A DNA stretch of 64,000 nt. Origin: Helichrysum umbraculigerum. Lineage: Eukaryota > Streptophyta > Magnoliopsida > Asterales > Asteraceae. This document shows, piece after piece, positions 11,206-21,215 of this stretch (its first letter is position 1; each line of letters opens with the position of its first letter). A model generated the notes under the pieces. That model did no database searches. It saw only the letters and a list, made by a program, of their open reading frames with translations, and was not told where the DNA came from. A program made the position numbers and the translations under genes. The DNA is taken from the NCBI GenBank assembly GCA_949592205.1, contig CATIUR010000005.1:92691277-92755276 (forward strand), read 5' to 3'.

Positions 11206-11328
11206 AAAGATACAATAACCTGATGTCGATCGTCGAGTATCAGGGCATCCACCCCAATCAACATCAGAATAAGCGGTAAGACCAAGAGTCGATGACGCAT
11301 ATAACTGTAAGCCGTGGTCTAAAGTGCC

Positions 11329-12414
11329 TCAAAGATAGCGAATGATACGTTTCAAAGCGTTAAAATGAGGCTCTCGAGGGTCATGCATATATAAACAAGC
11401 TTGCTGTACCGCATATGAAATATCCGGGCGGATAAATGTGAGGTACTGTAGAGCCCCGGCAAGACTGCGATATAGAGAAGGATCTGCAACGGGTGGACCA
11501 GTTGAGCTGAGCTTAGAGTTAGTGTCGACAGGGGTGCTGCATGGTTTGCAGTTAGTCATGTGAGCACGATCCAGAATGTCACGAGCATATTGCTGCTGAG
11601 ATAGAAACATGCCCGTGTTAGTGCGGTGAACTGAAATTCCCAAGAAGTAATGAAGAGGCCCACAATCTGTCATAGCAAACTCTGAACTAAGGGAGGTGAT
11701 AATGCAACGAACAAGAGTTTCAGAAGACCCCGTAAGCACAATGTCATCAACATATAGTAAAAGGTAAGCCAAATCAGAGCCATGACAATAAACAAATAAG
11801 GACGAGTCAGACTTGCTCTGATGAAAACCTAGTTTGGCGGCGTATGATGCAAATCGATGATACCAAGCCCGAGGTGCCTGTTTAAGGCCATATAGAGATT
11901 TCTGCAGAAGGCATACATAATCCGGATGGTGAGGATCAACAAACCCTGGAGGCTGATGCATGTAAACCGTTTCCTGTAACGAACCATGCAAGAAAGCATT
12001 CTGAACATCCAACTGGTGAATAGGCCAAGATCGAGAAATGCCCAAACTCAAAACCGTACGAATGGTGGCCGGTTTGACAACCGGACTAAAGGTCTCGTCA
12101 CAATCAATGCCAGGCCTTTGGCTTTTACCATTTGCTACCAACCGAGCTTTGTAACGATCAAGAGAGTCGTCAGCATGCAGTTTGCGTTTATAAAGCCACA
12201 TAGAACGGACCACGTTAACCTCAGGTGGTCGAGGAACAAGAACCCAAGTCCCATTTTTAATAAGAGCACTATATTCAGTTTGCATAGCTGTATGCCAGTG
12301 AGGATCCTTTAGGGCTTGGATGTAAGATTGGGGATTAGCAGTTGTGGAAGTGGTGGTGTGAAGATTGAGTCGTTGGATAGGCTTATGAATACCATGCTGA
12401 GAGCGTGTGACCAT
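11329..12414 (-). pseudogene. copia reverse transcriptase
   Basis: 361 codons covering the RVT_2 domain: SMWLYKRKLHADDSLDRYKARLVA, DVQNAFLHGSL, SLYGLKQAPRAWY and the catalytic LLLYVDDIVLTG. It then reads DISYAVQQACLYMHDP towards RNase H. It ends at a TGA that probably replaces CGA (arginine), after which the same frame continues into the RNase H part at 11205-10789. It is one frame off from the integrase ORF upstream. Confidence 0.88.
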
Positions 12415-12485
12415 CGGATGAGTAGGTACTGGAATTGGGGTTTCAGGGGATGATGATGTCGTACTAGTTGGGCTATCATGAACAT

Positions 12486-14111
12486 CTACAGAGGAGGTTT
12501 TTGGGCAGTTGTTGATTGTGGGGACAAAGAAGCAGTAGGATTTGGAGTGGCAATCGATGTAGGGATGGCTTGTGATGGTGATGGCGGATTCGGTGTTGAA
12601 TGTTGGGATGCCCCCGTGGTGGAAGCCTTGGACTGTAGAAGTTGGCGAGAGAGAGGTGAAGGATCACACGAGGTGTCAAGAAACTCATAAGAGGGAGCTC
12701 TAGTGGGTGAGAATGAAGCAAATGGAAAAGAGGACTCATCAAAGATGACATGTCGGGAAAATATGATTTTCTTGGTGTTAAGGTCAAGACATCGATATCC
12801 GCGATGGTTTGATGGATATCCCAGAAATATGCTTGGAGTGGTGCGAGGAGCTAATTTGTGTGGTGGGAATGTATAAGGATAACAAAGGCACCCAAAAGTG
12901 CGGAGGTGAGTGTACGATGTCGGTTTATTGAACAATTTGGAGAAAGGAATGACGTTTTGAATGGCGGTAGAGGGAAGGATGTTAAGAAGATGGACTGCCA
13001 TGTTTAATGCTTCAACCCAATACTCAGGTGGAAGGTGAGCCTGAAAAAGTAGGGTGCGAACCATATTATTAATGGTTCGAATCATACGTTCAGACTTGCC
13101 GTTTTGTTGTGAGGTACGAGGACAAGAGAATCGAAATTGTATGCCGTTGGTGGCAAAGAGATCATGCATAGAGATGTTATCAAATTCTCCACCATGATCA
13201 CATTGAAAGGCACGAATTTCGCACTTGAATTGAGTTTGAACATATGCACGAAAATGTAAGAATTTAGAAAATGCGTCAGATTTGCGATGTAACGGATAAA
13301 CCCATAGAAAGTGAGAAAAATGGTCGAGGAACAGAACGTAGTACTTAATGCCACTAGTACTAGGGATAGGGGATGTCCATATATCAGAATGAATTATATC
13401 AAAAGAGGATTTAACCATAGACTCAGAACGATAGAACGGAAGCTTTATTTGTTTTCCTAGTTGACAAGCACGACATATTATGGGGGTTTTATCTTTACGG
13501 TATGAAATTAAATTGTTAGACACAAGAGATTTCAAGACTGTGTCACCGGGGTGACCGAGACGCCGATGCCAAAGGGATTGACTTTGAGTGAGGAGGGCGG
13601 AAGCGAAAGCTTGGTGTGCAGGTACTGGATAAAGATCACCAGTACTGTCACATCTTAGAAGGAGTTGACGAGTTTTTAGATCTTTTATAGAGAAACTATA
13701 AGGATCAAATTCAATAGAACACTTATTATCGGTAGTGAACTGACGAACAGAGATAAGATTTTTGATAATATTAGGTGTGACAAGAACATTGGTAAGGTGT
13801 AATGGACGATAAGGGTTTGGTAATTGAGTGTGACCTGTATGTGTAACAGGTATAGAGGATCCATCACCAACAATAACAGCCTGTCCAGTGCTAGAATTAA
13901 AAAGGGATTGAAGTTTACCTGCATCCGATGTAAGATGAGTTGTAGCACCGGTATCCATGTACCATTTAGAATCTTGAGAAGGCCGCGTGTAAAGAGCTGT
14001 AGGTTTATGTTGTAAAGAATACCAATTGTGTGACCTCGTCCCCCAAATATTCGGCTGCGTAAAATTGGGATCCCATGTACTTGCGTTCGAATTAAAATAA
14101 GAAGCTGACAT
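12486..14111 (-). pseudogene. copia protease and integrase part of pol
   Basis: 541 codons. It begins just upstream of the protease active site WYMDTGATTHLTSD (residues about 51-64). Next comes the GAG-pre-integrase zinc module HRRLGHPGD...CRACQLGK. The integrase core shows the DDE set: HSDIW, FQCDHGGEF and the E of QQNGKSERM. Integrase joins cDNA to the host genome. The frame ends at 12486 in a P/S/T-rich linker and must shift to reach the reverse transcriptase frame. The N-terminal Gag is absent. Confidence 0.88.
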
Positions 14112-14699
14112 TTGATATGTATTGATTGATCAAATGGAATGTAAAGTAAAACAAAGAAAAGTAATTATTGTGACTTTGACAGAGATCACGTGGAACTTCA
14201 CAATATAATTTGTTTTTTTTTTTTTTTTTAATCAATGATTTCAATCAATGATTTTATAATGAACGCGTACAGAAATTGCAAGGCACAGCAGGTCACGTGA
14301 TTGATCTTTATTTGCTTGAAGTAAGAAACTTTAATTGTCAAAGGGACAATTATACTAACGATAAAGAAGGTCTACAAAAGAAATGACGGAGGTTATAAGG
14401 GATACATGTGGCTGCCGGAAAGCTAATGATAGCAACGGCAGTGGCATAGGTTAGAGGGGTGTGGGATTTGCTCTGATACCATAAAATTAAATGTGTTTTC
14501 CATATCCCATTACTTGAACGATTACAATGAATAAATAGAGAACAAAATACTAAACCCTAAGCCCGACTACTTAGTGGGCTGAAATGGGCTAGGCCTACTA
14601 ACGCTATACATTATTAATATAATAGGTGTAGGATAAACAATCATGCTTTCAAGCATATTCTGTTAGAACATATTATGGTGACCATCGCTATATAATTCA

Positions 14700-14880
14700 G
14701 GAACGAGCCTAGAAGACCAAAATCAGAGCTGCGATCCCATGGAACTGCGATGCGAATTAGATCTCAAGTTGCAAGGCATTGCGATGCGAGATGAGATCTG
14801 AGTTCGCAAGGTGGCTAGCGAACCGATTGGTTTCGTTGGGCCACATGGGCTGCGAACCGAGTCAGTTCACAGAAGCCCAG
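14700..14880. repeat. cluster of TGCGA/TCGCA words
   Basis: TGCGAT or TGCGA occurs at 14730, 14746, 14751, 14780, 14785 and 14851, with inverse TTCGCAA near 14803. A similar cluster (TTTGCGT, GCGATTTGCG) lies at about 15540-15760 on the other side of the gag fragment. The surrounding DNA is AT-rich. Confidence 0.5.
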
Positions 14881-15470
14881 ACCTGCGAAGTTAGGTTTAG
14901 TGTTTTTGAAGATTCTTGCACCTTAACTTCATAATTCTCTGCAGTTGGCATGTAAGATGAAGATTCAGCACTCTTCTCTTGATCTTCTATCTCAGCCATC
15001 AGTGCATCTTTAGAATGAGCACTCCAGTCATATGAACCATCAAGTTGTTGGACAACTAAAGCTTTGGAAGCTAAAGTACTTCCCGAGCCTTGTTTACCAG
15101 AACTGGTATCAACCTTTGCTCGTTGACATTCCCGAGCAAAATGTCCATAACATTGACTGTTAAAACATTTTACTTTGGACTTATCGAACCCAGGTTTATT
15201 ACCTATTACCTTCCTGCCTGTACGCTTTAAGAAATTTTTAACTCTCCTTGACACCATTGCTAGTTGCCACTGGAGATCCATTTCTTCTAGGTCATCATCA
15301 TCAATTTGGTCATAATCGGCATCAAAAGTTGCGGGATCATTAATCTTCCCTTGAATATAATTCTCATAGGAGGCAATAAACGAAGCAAGTACTGACAGTT
15401 GTTCTTCAGCGGATTTCACACTCATAGGCATCTTATGATGCTCTTGAGTTGACCGTTTGCGAGTACACAT
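14862..15470 (-). pseudogene. copia-type Gag fragment, second element
   Basis: 202 codons. A helical segment EEQLSVLASFIASYENYIQG is followed by an acidic patch and the basic RRVKNFLKRTGRK. A zinc knuckle KCFNSQCYGHFARECQ follows, which has S where CX2CX4HX4C needs the second cysteine, so it is probably non-functional. Gag would coat the RNA in the virus-like particle. No LTR or pol belonging to it is seen. It is unrelated to the neighbouring copia element, whose own gag is missing. Confidence 0.7.
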
Positions 15471-15539
15471 AATGTACTTGTGGATTTAGATATCACTGCC
15501 AATGGAGCAACTCGCGTGGCAGATATTCTTACTTTTCTG

Positions 15540-15770
15540 GCACGTTCTCGCATCCGATATGCGGTTACTGCATCTCCACCACTTTCACTGGATATTCTTA
15601 CTGACTTTTGGACAGACATCGCATATGATTTGCGTCTTGCGATTTGCGTATGGCTCTTGCGACTTGTTCACAGCTCATCGTTCTTGGTCACGTGCCCGGG
15701 ACGCAAAACGCAAACAGTGGGACGCAAATCGTAAATTGCGATTTGCGTTCTGGTGGGGCAAAACGTCAAT
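15540..15770. repeat. second cluster of GCGATTTGCG-type words
   Basis: Repeated GCAAATCG/CGATTTGC and CGCAAA words in both orientations, for example around 15630-15665 and 15710-15760. Together with 14700-14880 they flank the gag fragment. Confidence 0.45.
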
Positions 15771-15828
15771 TTTTTTAGGGCAAATCGCTATATTTGTTCG
15801 AATTTAGGGGCAAATCGTTTAATTTCTA

Positions 15829-15833
<5 letters not shown>

Positions 15834-15864
<31 letters not shown>
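15834..15864. repeat. (AT)n microsatellite
   Basis: Uninterrupted AT dinucleotide run. Confidence 0.95.
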
Positions 15865-15866
<2 letters not shown>

Positions 15867-17430
15867 TCTTCATAAGCCAATATAAAAACTTATTGATTTA
15901 TACAATTAAAGTTCTTTAAAAAGATATTTCGCTAGAAAGTTACACAAATCGTCTTTTAAGTTTAGCCCAAATTTCACTTACCCTTCATATTAATGACCGT
16001 TTACTATTTGTTAAAAAAATGACCATGTGTGATATTTTTACTTTCTTTGAGTAAAACATAAATATAAATCTAAATTAAAATCTAAAATAAGTTTAAACAC
16101 ATTATTAGGTGCAGAAAACATAATTTTCATCTTCCCCATTTCCTTTAACATATTCATCAACAAATATGGCACTCTTATCCGCAAAAACATCAAATATTAT
16201 AATCAACCACCATCTTTCACCACCTAAACATACATTTATGGCCTAAAAAAATGAGTCACGTATTTGTTTCACAAATTTCGACGTCATTATACATTGAAGT
16301 TAGGGTTTTTGTTTGAGATGATTTTCGTGTAAGGAATGAAGGTAAAAGAGAAGCGGCGTGGCTACCAAATTCGTGACCATATAAGATGATTGGGTGATGG
16401 AGGGTTGCTGGGTGGTGAAAGATGGTGGTGGATTGTGGACTATAAAATATTGATGTTTTTGTGGAGAAGGGACCAGATCCGGTGATGAATTTGCTATGTA
16501 AAATATTGATTGTTCAGTATTGTTGCCGATTAGAAAGCATCCAGATTTGGTGATGAATTTGATATGTAAAATATTGACGTTTTAGTATTGTCGCCAATTA
16601 GAAAGTGTGAGGAATTTTATATTTTTCATTTTTAACCCTCAACTTTTATGAATATACACAAATAACTCATGTTTAGTTAATAGCACGGAAGTATCCGTGT
16701 TGTTTGCCCTTTACGAAATATTTTCATAAATAATATTATAAATCCTTCGAGTTCTTTTTCATAATTAATGGTAAGAATGTCTCAATGATTATATGATGGA
16801 TGGTTATGATTTCGGAGTACTCACAAGACAAGACATGCATGTTAATATGTTATATAGCATATTAAGTTGGAGTATTTATGAATTATAAATACCTCACCTT
16901 TTGAATTCTTCTTAAACGAATGGAAAAGTCCGTACGATGCACGGTTTTTGTTATGTTCAATATTTAAATATTCATACTTTGATAATTTTTTGTGTCACTA
17001 ACGTTCATATTATGAAACTTTGAGGAATGGAAAGTTGTTAACTAATCACGGATTTCAATATTGATACCATTATCCATATAAAATATTAAGTAATCAAGAT
17101 TATATTTTGTAGTGTTAAATACTTGGAGATGAGGATTTTACTTGAGTTTTTCCATTTTTTTTAATCTATTATATTATCTATTGCATGTTGTCAATCAATT
17201 CTTATTACATCAACCTTATAAATTTTTTGGTTTATCTATATCTATACTACAATATAGACTTTTAAGTAGTACAACTTCAATAGCAAACTTTACAATCTAA
17301 TAAAACACAAAAATACTAAACACCAAATTAGAAATAGCACAACTTATATTGCTTATTTACAACCTCATAAAACACAAAAAATGATCTATTATATTTTTTA
17401 GTCTAACACTTGATATAGTATGTAAATCTA
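15865..17430. other. intergenic, no gene seen
   Basis: AT-rich. It holds a 68-bp tandem duplication (16474-16609) and the isolated hairpin CCGTACGATGCACGG at 16930-16944. No coding signal. Confidence 0.5.
16474..16609 (+). repeat. tandem duplication, 68-bp unit, two copies
   Basis: Units 16474-16541 and 16542-16609 both run CAGAT..GGTGATGAATTTG..ATGTAAAATATTGA...CAGTATTGT/TAGTATTGT..CCGATTAGAAAG with about ten differences. Confidence 0.8.
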
Positions 17431-18279
17431 GGGTAGGGTTCAAATGAGAATAGGAATTTGTATGAGAATGAGGGAACCAATGATATCAAGTCATGTGTAC
17501 AAAGAGAATGTTCCACATGTACAAAACTCATTTACCCCCAACATCAATTATCTCACAAACGACAAATCGGAAAATTATGAAAATTGCACCATTAAATTCG
17601 TCGTTTTCTCCTCTTCGATTTGCCGTCCCTCAAGACATACTTTCGAAAAGTTTTTTTTTTCATTTTTTTGGTGGGTTTCACATTTACTAACACATGTGTT
17701 AAAGTGTTGCGTTTAGGGTTTAGGGTTTGGGGTTTAGGGGTTAGGGTTTAGGGTTTGAGGTTTGGGGTTTCTCCCCGAAACCCCAAACCTCAAACCCTAA
17801 ACCCAAACCCTAAACCCCAAACCCTAAACCCTAAACGCTTTACAAAACGCTAAACCCTAAATCTTTCTAAACCCTAAACCTTGAACCCCTTCTAAACCCT
17901 AAACCCTTATAAACCCTAAACCATAAACCCTACTAAACCCTAAACCTAACCCTAAACCCTAACCTTAACCACAAATTAAATGTACAACTAATCACTAACA
18001 CATGTGTTACTAATTTGTGAAACCCACCAAAAAAGGAGAAAAAAAAAAGTTGTCAAAAGTATGCATTGAGGGACGGCAAATCGAAGAGGAGAAAACGCTG
18101 AATTTTATGGTGCAATTTTCATGATTTTTTGACTTACCGTTTGTGAGATATTTAATTTTTAAAAATGTGGAGGAGAGAGAATAAAGTGTGGAGGAGAGAG
18201 AATAAAGTGACACATGGCAGAAATCTGTTGGTTCCCTCATTCTCACTCAAAATTGGTGTACTCATTTGAACCTTACTCT
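17431..18279. mobile_element. Mutator-like non-autonomous element with telomere-like core
   Basis: The 9-bp target duplication GTAAATCTA (17422-17430, 18280-18288) is typical of Mutator-like elements. The arms are inverted over roughly 270 bp, sharing GGTTCAAATGAG, GAGAATGAGGGAACCAA, GACGGCAAATCG/CGATTTGCCGTC and CTAACACATGTGTTA. Between them lie TTTAGGG-type repeats (17711-17770) meeting CCCTAAA-type repeats (17776-17970) head to head. No transposase. Confidence 0.85.
17711..17970. repeat. inverted arrays of plant telomere-like TTTAGGG repeats
   Basis: Degenerate GTTTAGGG units face AAACCCTAA units across a centre near 17775. The right arm is the longer and includes spacers such as CTTTACAAAACG. 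They sit inside a transposon, so they are not a chromosome end. Confidence 0.9.
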
Positions 18280-18651
18280 GTAAATCTATAGAAAACAATT
18301 TGACTCAAATCAAGGCAATTACCATATTACCCTTTTGAGTAGATCTTGAAGATACATAGGAGTAATTAATAACATTATGGGAACAAACTAGAGAATGGAT
18401 GTCAATAAATATATTACATAAATAACTAATACCTGTTAAGAAAACTAAATTAAATTAAATTAAATTAAAATAAAATGTAGATTAAAAATTTATATTAACT
18501 TCATCTTTATTCCAATCATACAAATTTAATGATTTTTCTTTCAATCTAAACTCTAGAAACATATCTGACTATTTCTTATAGTTTTTTAATCGAATATATA
18601 AAGCAAAAAAACTAACGAACGTCAAAACTTTTAAATAATCACTCACATAAA

Positions 18652-18681
18652 CCCGTTGCTTTGCGCGAGCTTGATGCTAGT
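18652..18681 (+). mobile_element. Helitron-type 3' terminus
   Basis: Imperfect GC-rich hairpin CCCGTTGCTTTGCGCGAG followed 7 bp later by CTAGT. No 5' partner located. Confidence 0.45.
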
Positions 18682-18863
18682 ACTATTATGATCTATAAGG
18701 TACTTCTAAAAACAAAATTAATTTATGTTTGAGAATTTAAATGAAAATCACTTATTCAATATAATACTTATTTTAGTGCAATAATGAAATAAAATAAGTT
18801 TTTTTAAAAACATTTACAAAACAACTACTTGAACAATCATATTATCAAAAAAGGTCAATTCTT

Positions 18864-18893
18864 CCTGCCGCATTACGCGGGTTATATGCTAGT
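18864..18893 (+). mobile_element. Helitron-type 3' terminus
   Basis: Hairpin CCTGCCGCATTACGCGGG, then TTATATG and CTAGT. It is the best of the four such ends here and only 212 bp from the previous one, in the same orientation. Confidence 0.55.
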
Positions 18894-19051
18894 CATAAAT
18901 AATATATTTAAAAAAATCTGAGATTGCAGTCAATAATATTGTTTGTACGTACACTAATCAAACAATATACTAAATATAAGTAGAGCAATTTTATTTTAAT
19001 ATCCGTTAGGATTTATTTTAGTAACCGACCATTCAAAATATTAATTGTATA

Positions 19052-19190
19052 TCTTTTTTTTTTTTGAAAGGCAGTTTGGAATCACTGACGGGCCACTTAG
19101 GCCCACCCGATCATCTCACCATAATGCACCCTCGAGAAGAAAGCCCAGCTTCGTCCCCGGCCCAAGTGCCGACTGATCCGGTGCATAATG
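19052..19190 (-). mobile_element. possible LINE/SINE 3' fragment with poly(A)
   Basis: On the minus strand a GC-richer block ends ...GATTCCAAACTGCCTTTC followed by about 11 A. That is the look of a retroposon tail. No coding sequence or clear target duplication. Confidence 0.35.
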
Positions 19191-19457
19191 GTATGAATTT
19201 TTTTGGGTATTGTTAATGACTTAGGGCTTTCAATAACGTGCATAAACTACTTCTACTTTAATTGATATTTATGGGGGTTAACTTAAATTTAGAGGGTCAA
19301 AAAGTTTATTATGGTATTAGTATAAGTATTTATGCGTGTTTTAAATTCTTATTGACAGCCCTTAGGGATATCGTTATCATTTTTCAAATTTTTTTAGGTA
19401 CGAGTAACGTAGATAGGTAATAGTTACGGTAAGTAATATTATACATGTAGATAAAGT

Positions 19458-19792
19458 TAGTGGTGAACAAAATCGGTTTTTAACTGAACCCGGCCCGAAC
19501 CTGGAACCCGAACCGGGTTTTGGTCAATGAGTGAAAACCGGTTTTTGACCCAACCCGAACCGGATTTTTGACCAACCCGAACCGGGTTTTTGACTGATTT
19601 CCGGGTTTTCAACCGGGTTTTTGACCGGTTTTCCAACCCGACCCGGTTTCAACCCGGTTTTAAATTCTAAATACCCAACCCGGGTTCCAACCCGTCGGGT
19701 TCTCCCAAAACCCGAACCGGGTTCAAAAAATCCGGTTTTTAGCGGTTTTTTTTTTTGGTTCGGTTTCGGGTTCGGGTTTTTGTTCACGCCTA
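19458..19792. mobile_element. hAT-type MITE with ACCCGG-rich interior
   Basis: Perfect 8-bp target duplication GATAAAGT (19450-19457, 19793-19800). The ends are TAGTGGTGAACAAAA and, inverted, TAGGCGTGAACAAAA. The interior is almost wholly AACCCGG/CCGGGTT words in both orientations. An open stretch through it on the minus strand is only the repeat. Confidence 0.92.
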
Positions 19793-20159
19793 GATAAAGT
19801 ACTCATAGTTTTATTAAGACGTCTGTCAGGCCCGTGTTGGGGAGTGCAAGTTGGGCCGGTGAACAGGGCTCAAATTTTGGAGGAGCCCATATTCACATGC
19901 GTAACTATGTATGTGTCATGTGTATAATTGTATAAATATTACTAGTCCAGCCCAGAAACTGTGAATAAAGCCCAATAGATATTCGATTTTCATTTGATTA
20001 TATTTCACTTGTCATCAAAGTCGACATTTTAACTGACGTCTATAAACAAACTTTAGTCAATTTTAAATTACTAATTCTCAGTCATCTTCCACATGTATGT
20101 ATTCCTATCTTTACTTTTAGTTATTGAGCTTTTTTATTAAGAACTTTAATTTGATTTTT

Positions 20160-20296
20160 TTTTAGAAAGACAATCCTACAATTTAACATACCCCACATAA
20201 TATCACAAGAATATATACATACCTACCACGAGGCTTGAACCCACAACCTCTTGGTTGAAGAGTTCCTCACATACCGCTAGGCTAAAGGCCCTTTGG
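20160..20296 (-). mobile_element. tRNA-derived SINE
   Basis: On the minus strand, TAGCCTAGCGG (20274-20284) matches box A TRGYNNARNGG exactly and GGTTCAAGCC (20232-20241) is close to box B. The body ends in an A run. A 14-bp target duplication TTAATTTGATTTTT flanks it (20146-20159, 20297-20310). Confidence 0.85.
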
Positions 20297-20310
20297 TTAA
20301 TTTGATTTTT

Positions 20311-20861
20311 AATATATCATTAGTATTATTATTCAATTATTCAATTTATATAATAAGATTCAAATGATTTGATGTTATTGTAATTTGTAAGCTGCTTATT
20401 GTGGACTTTAAGGGAATAGACATATAAACACTTGTCACCTATAGTTTAAATTGTTTTAACATAAACAATTATGCATTCTAAAAAGGCATTCGAATATGAG
20501 AAACGTAAATGATTCGTGTTTAAAGGGCTTTTTTCTATCCTTACACCAGACCATTAAATTCTCCGGACTGGCCATGACATCAACATATTAAAATAATATC
20601 GAAACAAACCAATACACACACTAAAGACATAAAACAAAAGGACCTCTCCTATCTTCTATATTGTTTATATTGGATAATTACATGCGTAAGAAATGCATTT
20701 AAGTTAAAACCAATGATACAAAGGATTTCGTTTCTCAGTTTACACGAATATAATGTTGACTTACAAAGTGTGCGAGCTTAATGTACGTACGTGGCATTTC
20801 CAATTATTCATAGTTCATAAATGTATTATCTATCTTTGTATGGGCAACAACACTTATTATG
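20311..20861. other. intergenic, no gene seen
   Basis: AT-rich, stops in all frames. Confidence 0.5.
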
Positions 20862-21215
20862 GTGGGAACGGTAGGAAGACACATTTTTACTTTTAACTTT
20901 AAGATTAAAATAATGTTTTTGATGAAAAATTTATATCAAAATTCTTAGAATTGTGTGATCTTCACTATGAAATTTTTTTTTTAAAAAAAAAACGTGATAC
21001 ACATCATAATTTTTTTGTGTATATCACAGTATCACACATAAAAGGTTGTGATACACAACTTTAATTTGTGTATCGTATATTTTTTTTATTTTTTTTAGTT
21101 AATCTAATATTAAAGAGGATAAAATCTTAATAATTTTGGCATAATTTTTTTTTGCAAAATGTGTACATATGTTGAATTTAAAAGTGAAAAAACCTCGTTC
21201 CTACGGTTCCTACGA
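20862..21215. mobile_element. candidate MITE
   Basis: Inverted ends GGGAACGGTAGGAA...TTTTTACTTTTAA and, from the right, GGAACCGTAGGAA...TTTTTTCACTTTTAA. Inside are inverted GTGATACACA words. The target duplication could not be placed, so the class is open. Confidence 0.45.

Larger units (their letters stand above)
10652..14624 (-). mobile_element. Ty1/copia LTR retrotransposon with 143-bp LTRs, gag missing
   Basis: LTRs at 10652-10794 and 14482-14624, each 143 bp, with one mismatch that I can see. The target duplication GGTGT flanks it (10647-10651, 14625-14629). On the minus strand the 5' LTR is followed directly by the initiator-Met primer site TGGTATCAGAGC (14470-14481), and a GCGGGGGCA polypurine tract precedes the 3' LTR (10795-10803). 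The LTRs begin TA and end TA rather than TG...CA. Only about 370 bp separates the primer site from the protease region, so Gag is deleted and the copy must have been mobilised in trans. Short LTRs and RT sequence suggest an Ale/Retrofit-like lineage (inference). Confidence 0.92.
9662..14659 (-). pseudogene. pyruvate kinase (plastid isozyme A-like), 3' half, split by a copia insertion
   Basis: Five exon pieces on the minus strand read the C-terminal half of pyruvate kinase, which transfers phosphate from PEP to ADP. In gene order: (1) 14659-14625 joined to 10651-about 10580, NMLESMIVYP then AEVSDIAIAVREGADAVML, the end of the catalytic barrel; (2) about 10495-10405, FPLNAVNVMHTV, broken by a stop; (3) about 10313-10163, HMSEMFAYHATS to LLSHYRPNGIIFAFTDE; (4) 10059-9951, QKLALYQGVCPIYMEFSDD, bounded by AG and GT; (5) 9769-9662, KEGEHVALLQSGRRPIW, whose NI-stop-VRKV end has TAG where Q is usual. 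The copia element lies inside exon 1 with duplication GGTGT. No 5' half is present. Earlier stops suggest decay may have preceded the insertion. Confidence 0.85.

Noticed and set aside
16930..16944. Helitron 3' end at hairpin CCGTACGATGCACGG
   Set aside because: No CTAG or CTRR follows within the usual distance.
17711..17970. Chromosome end (telomere)
   Set aside because: The repeats face each other inside an inverted-repeat transposon with a 9-bp duplication, so they are interstitial.
19524..19787. 87-codon ORF rich in N, P, K and G
   Set aside because: It is the AACCCGG repeat of a MITE read in frame.
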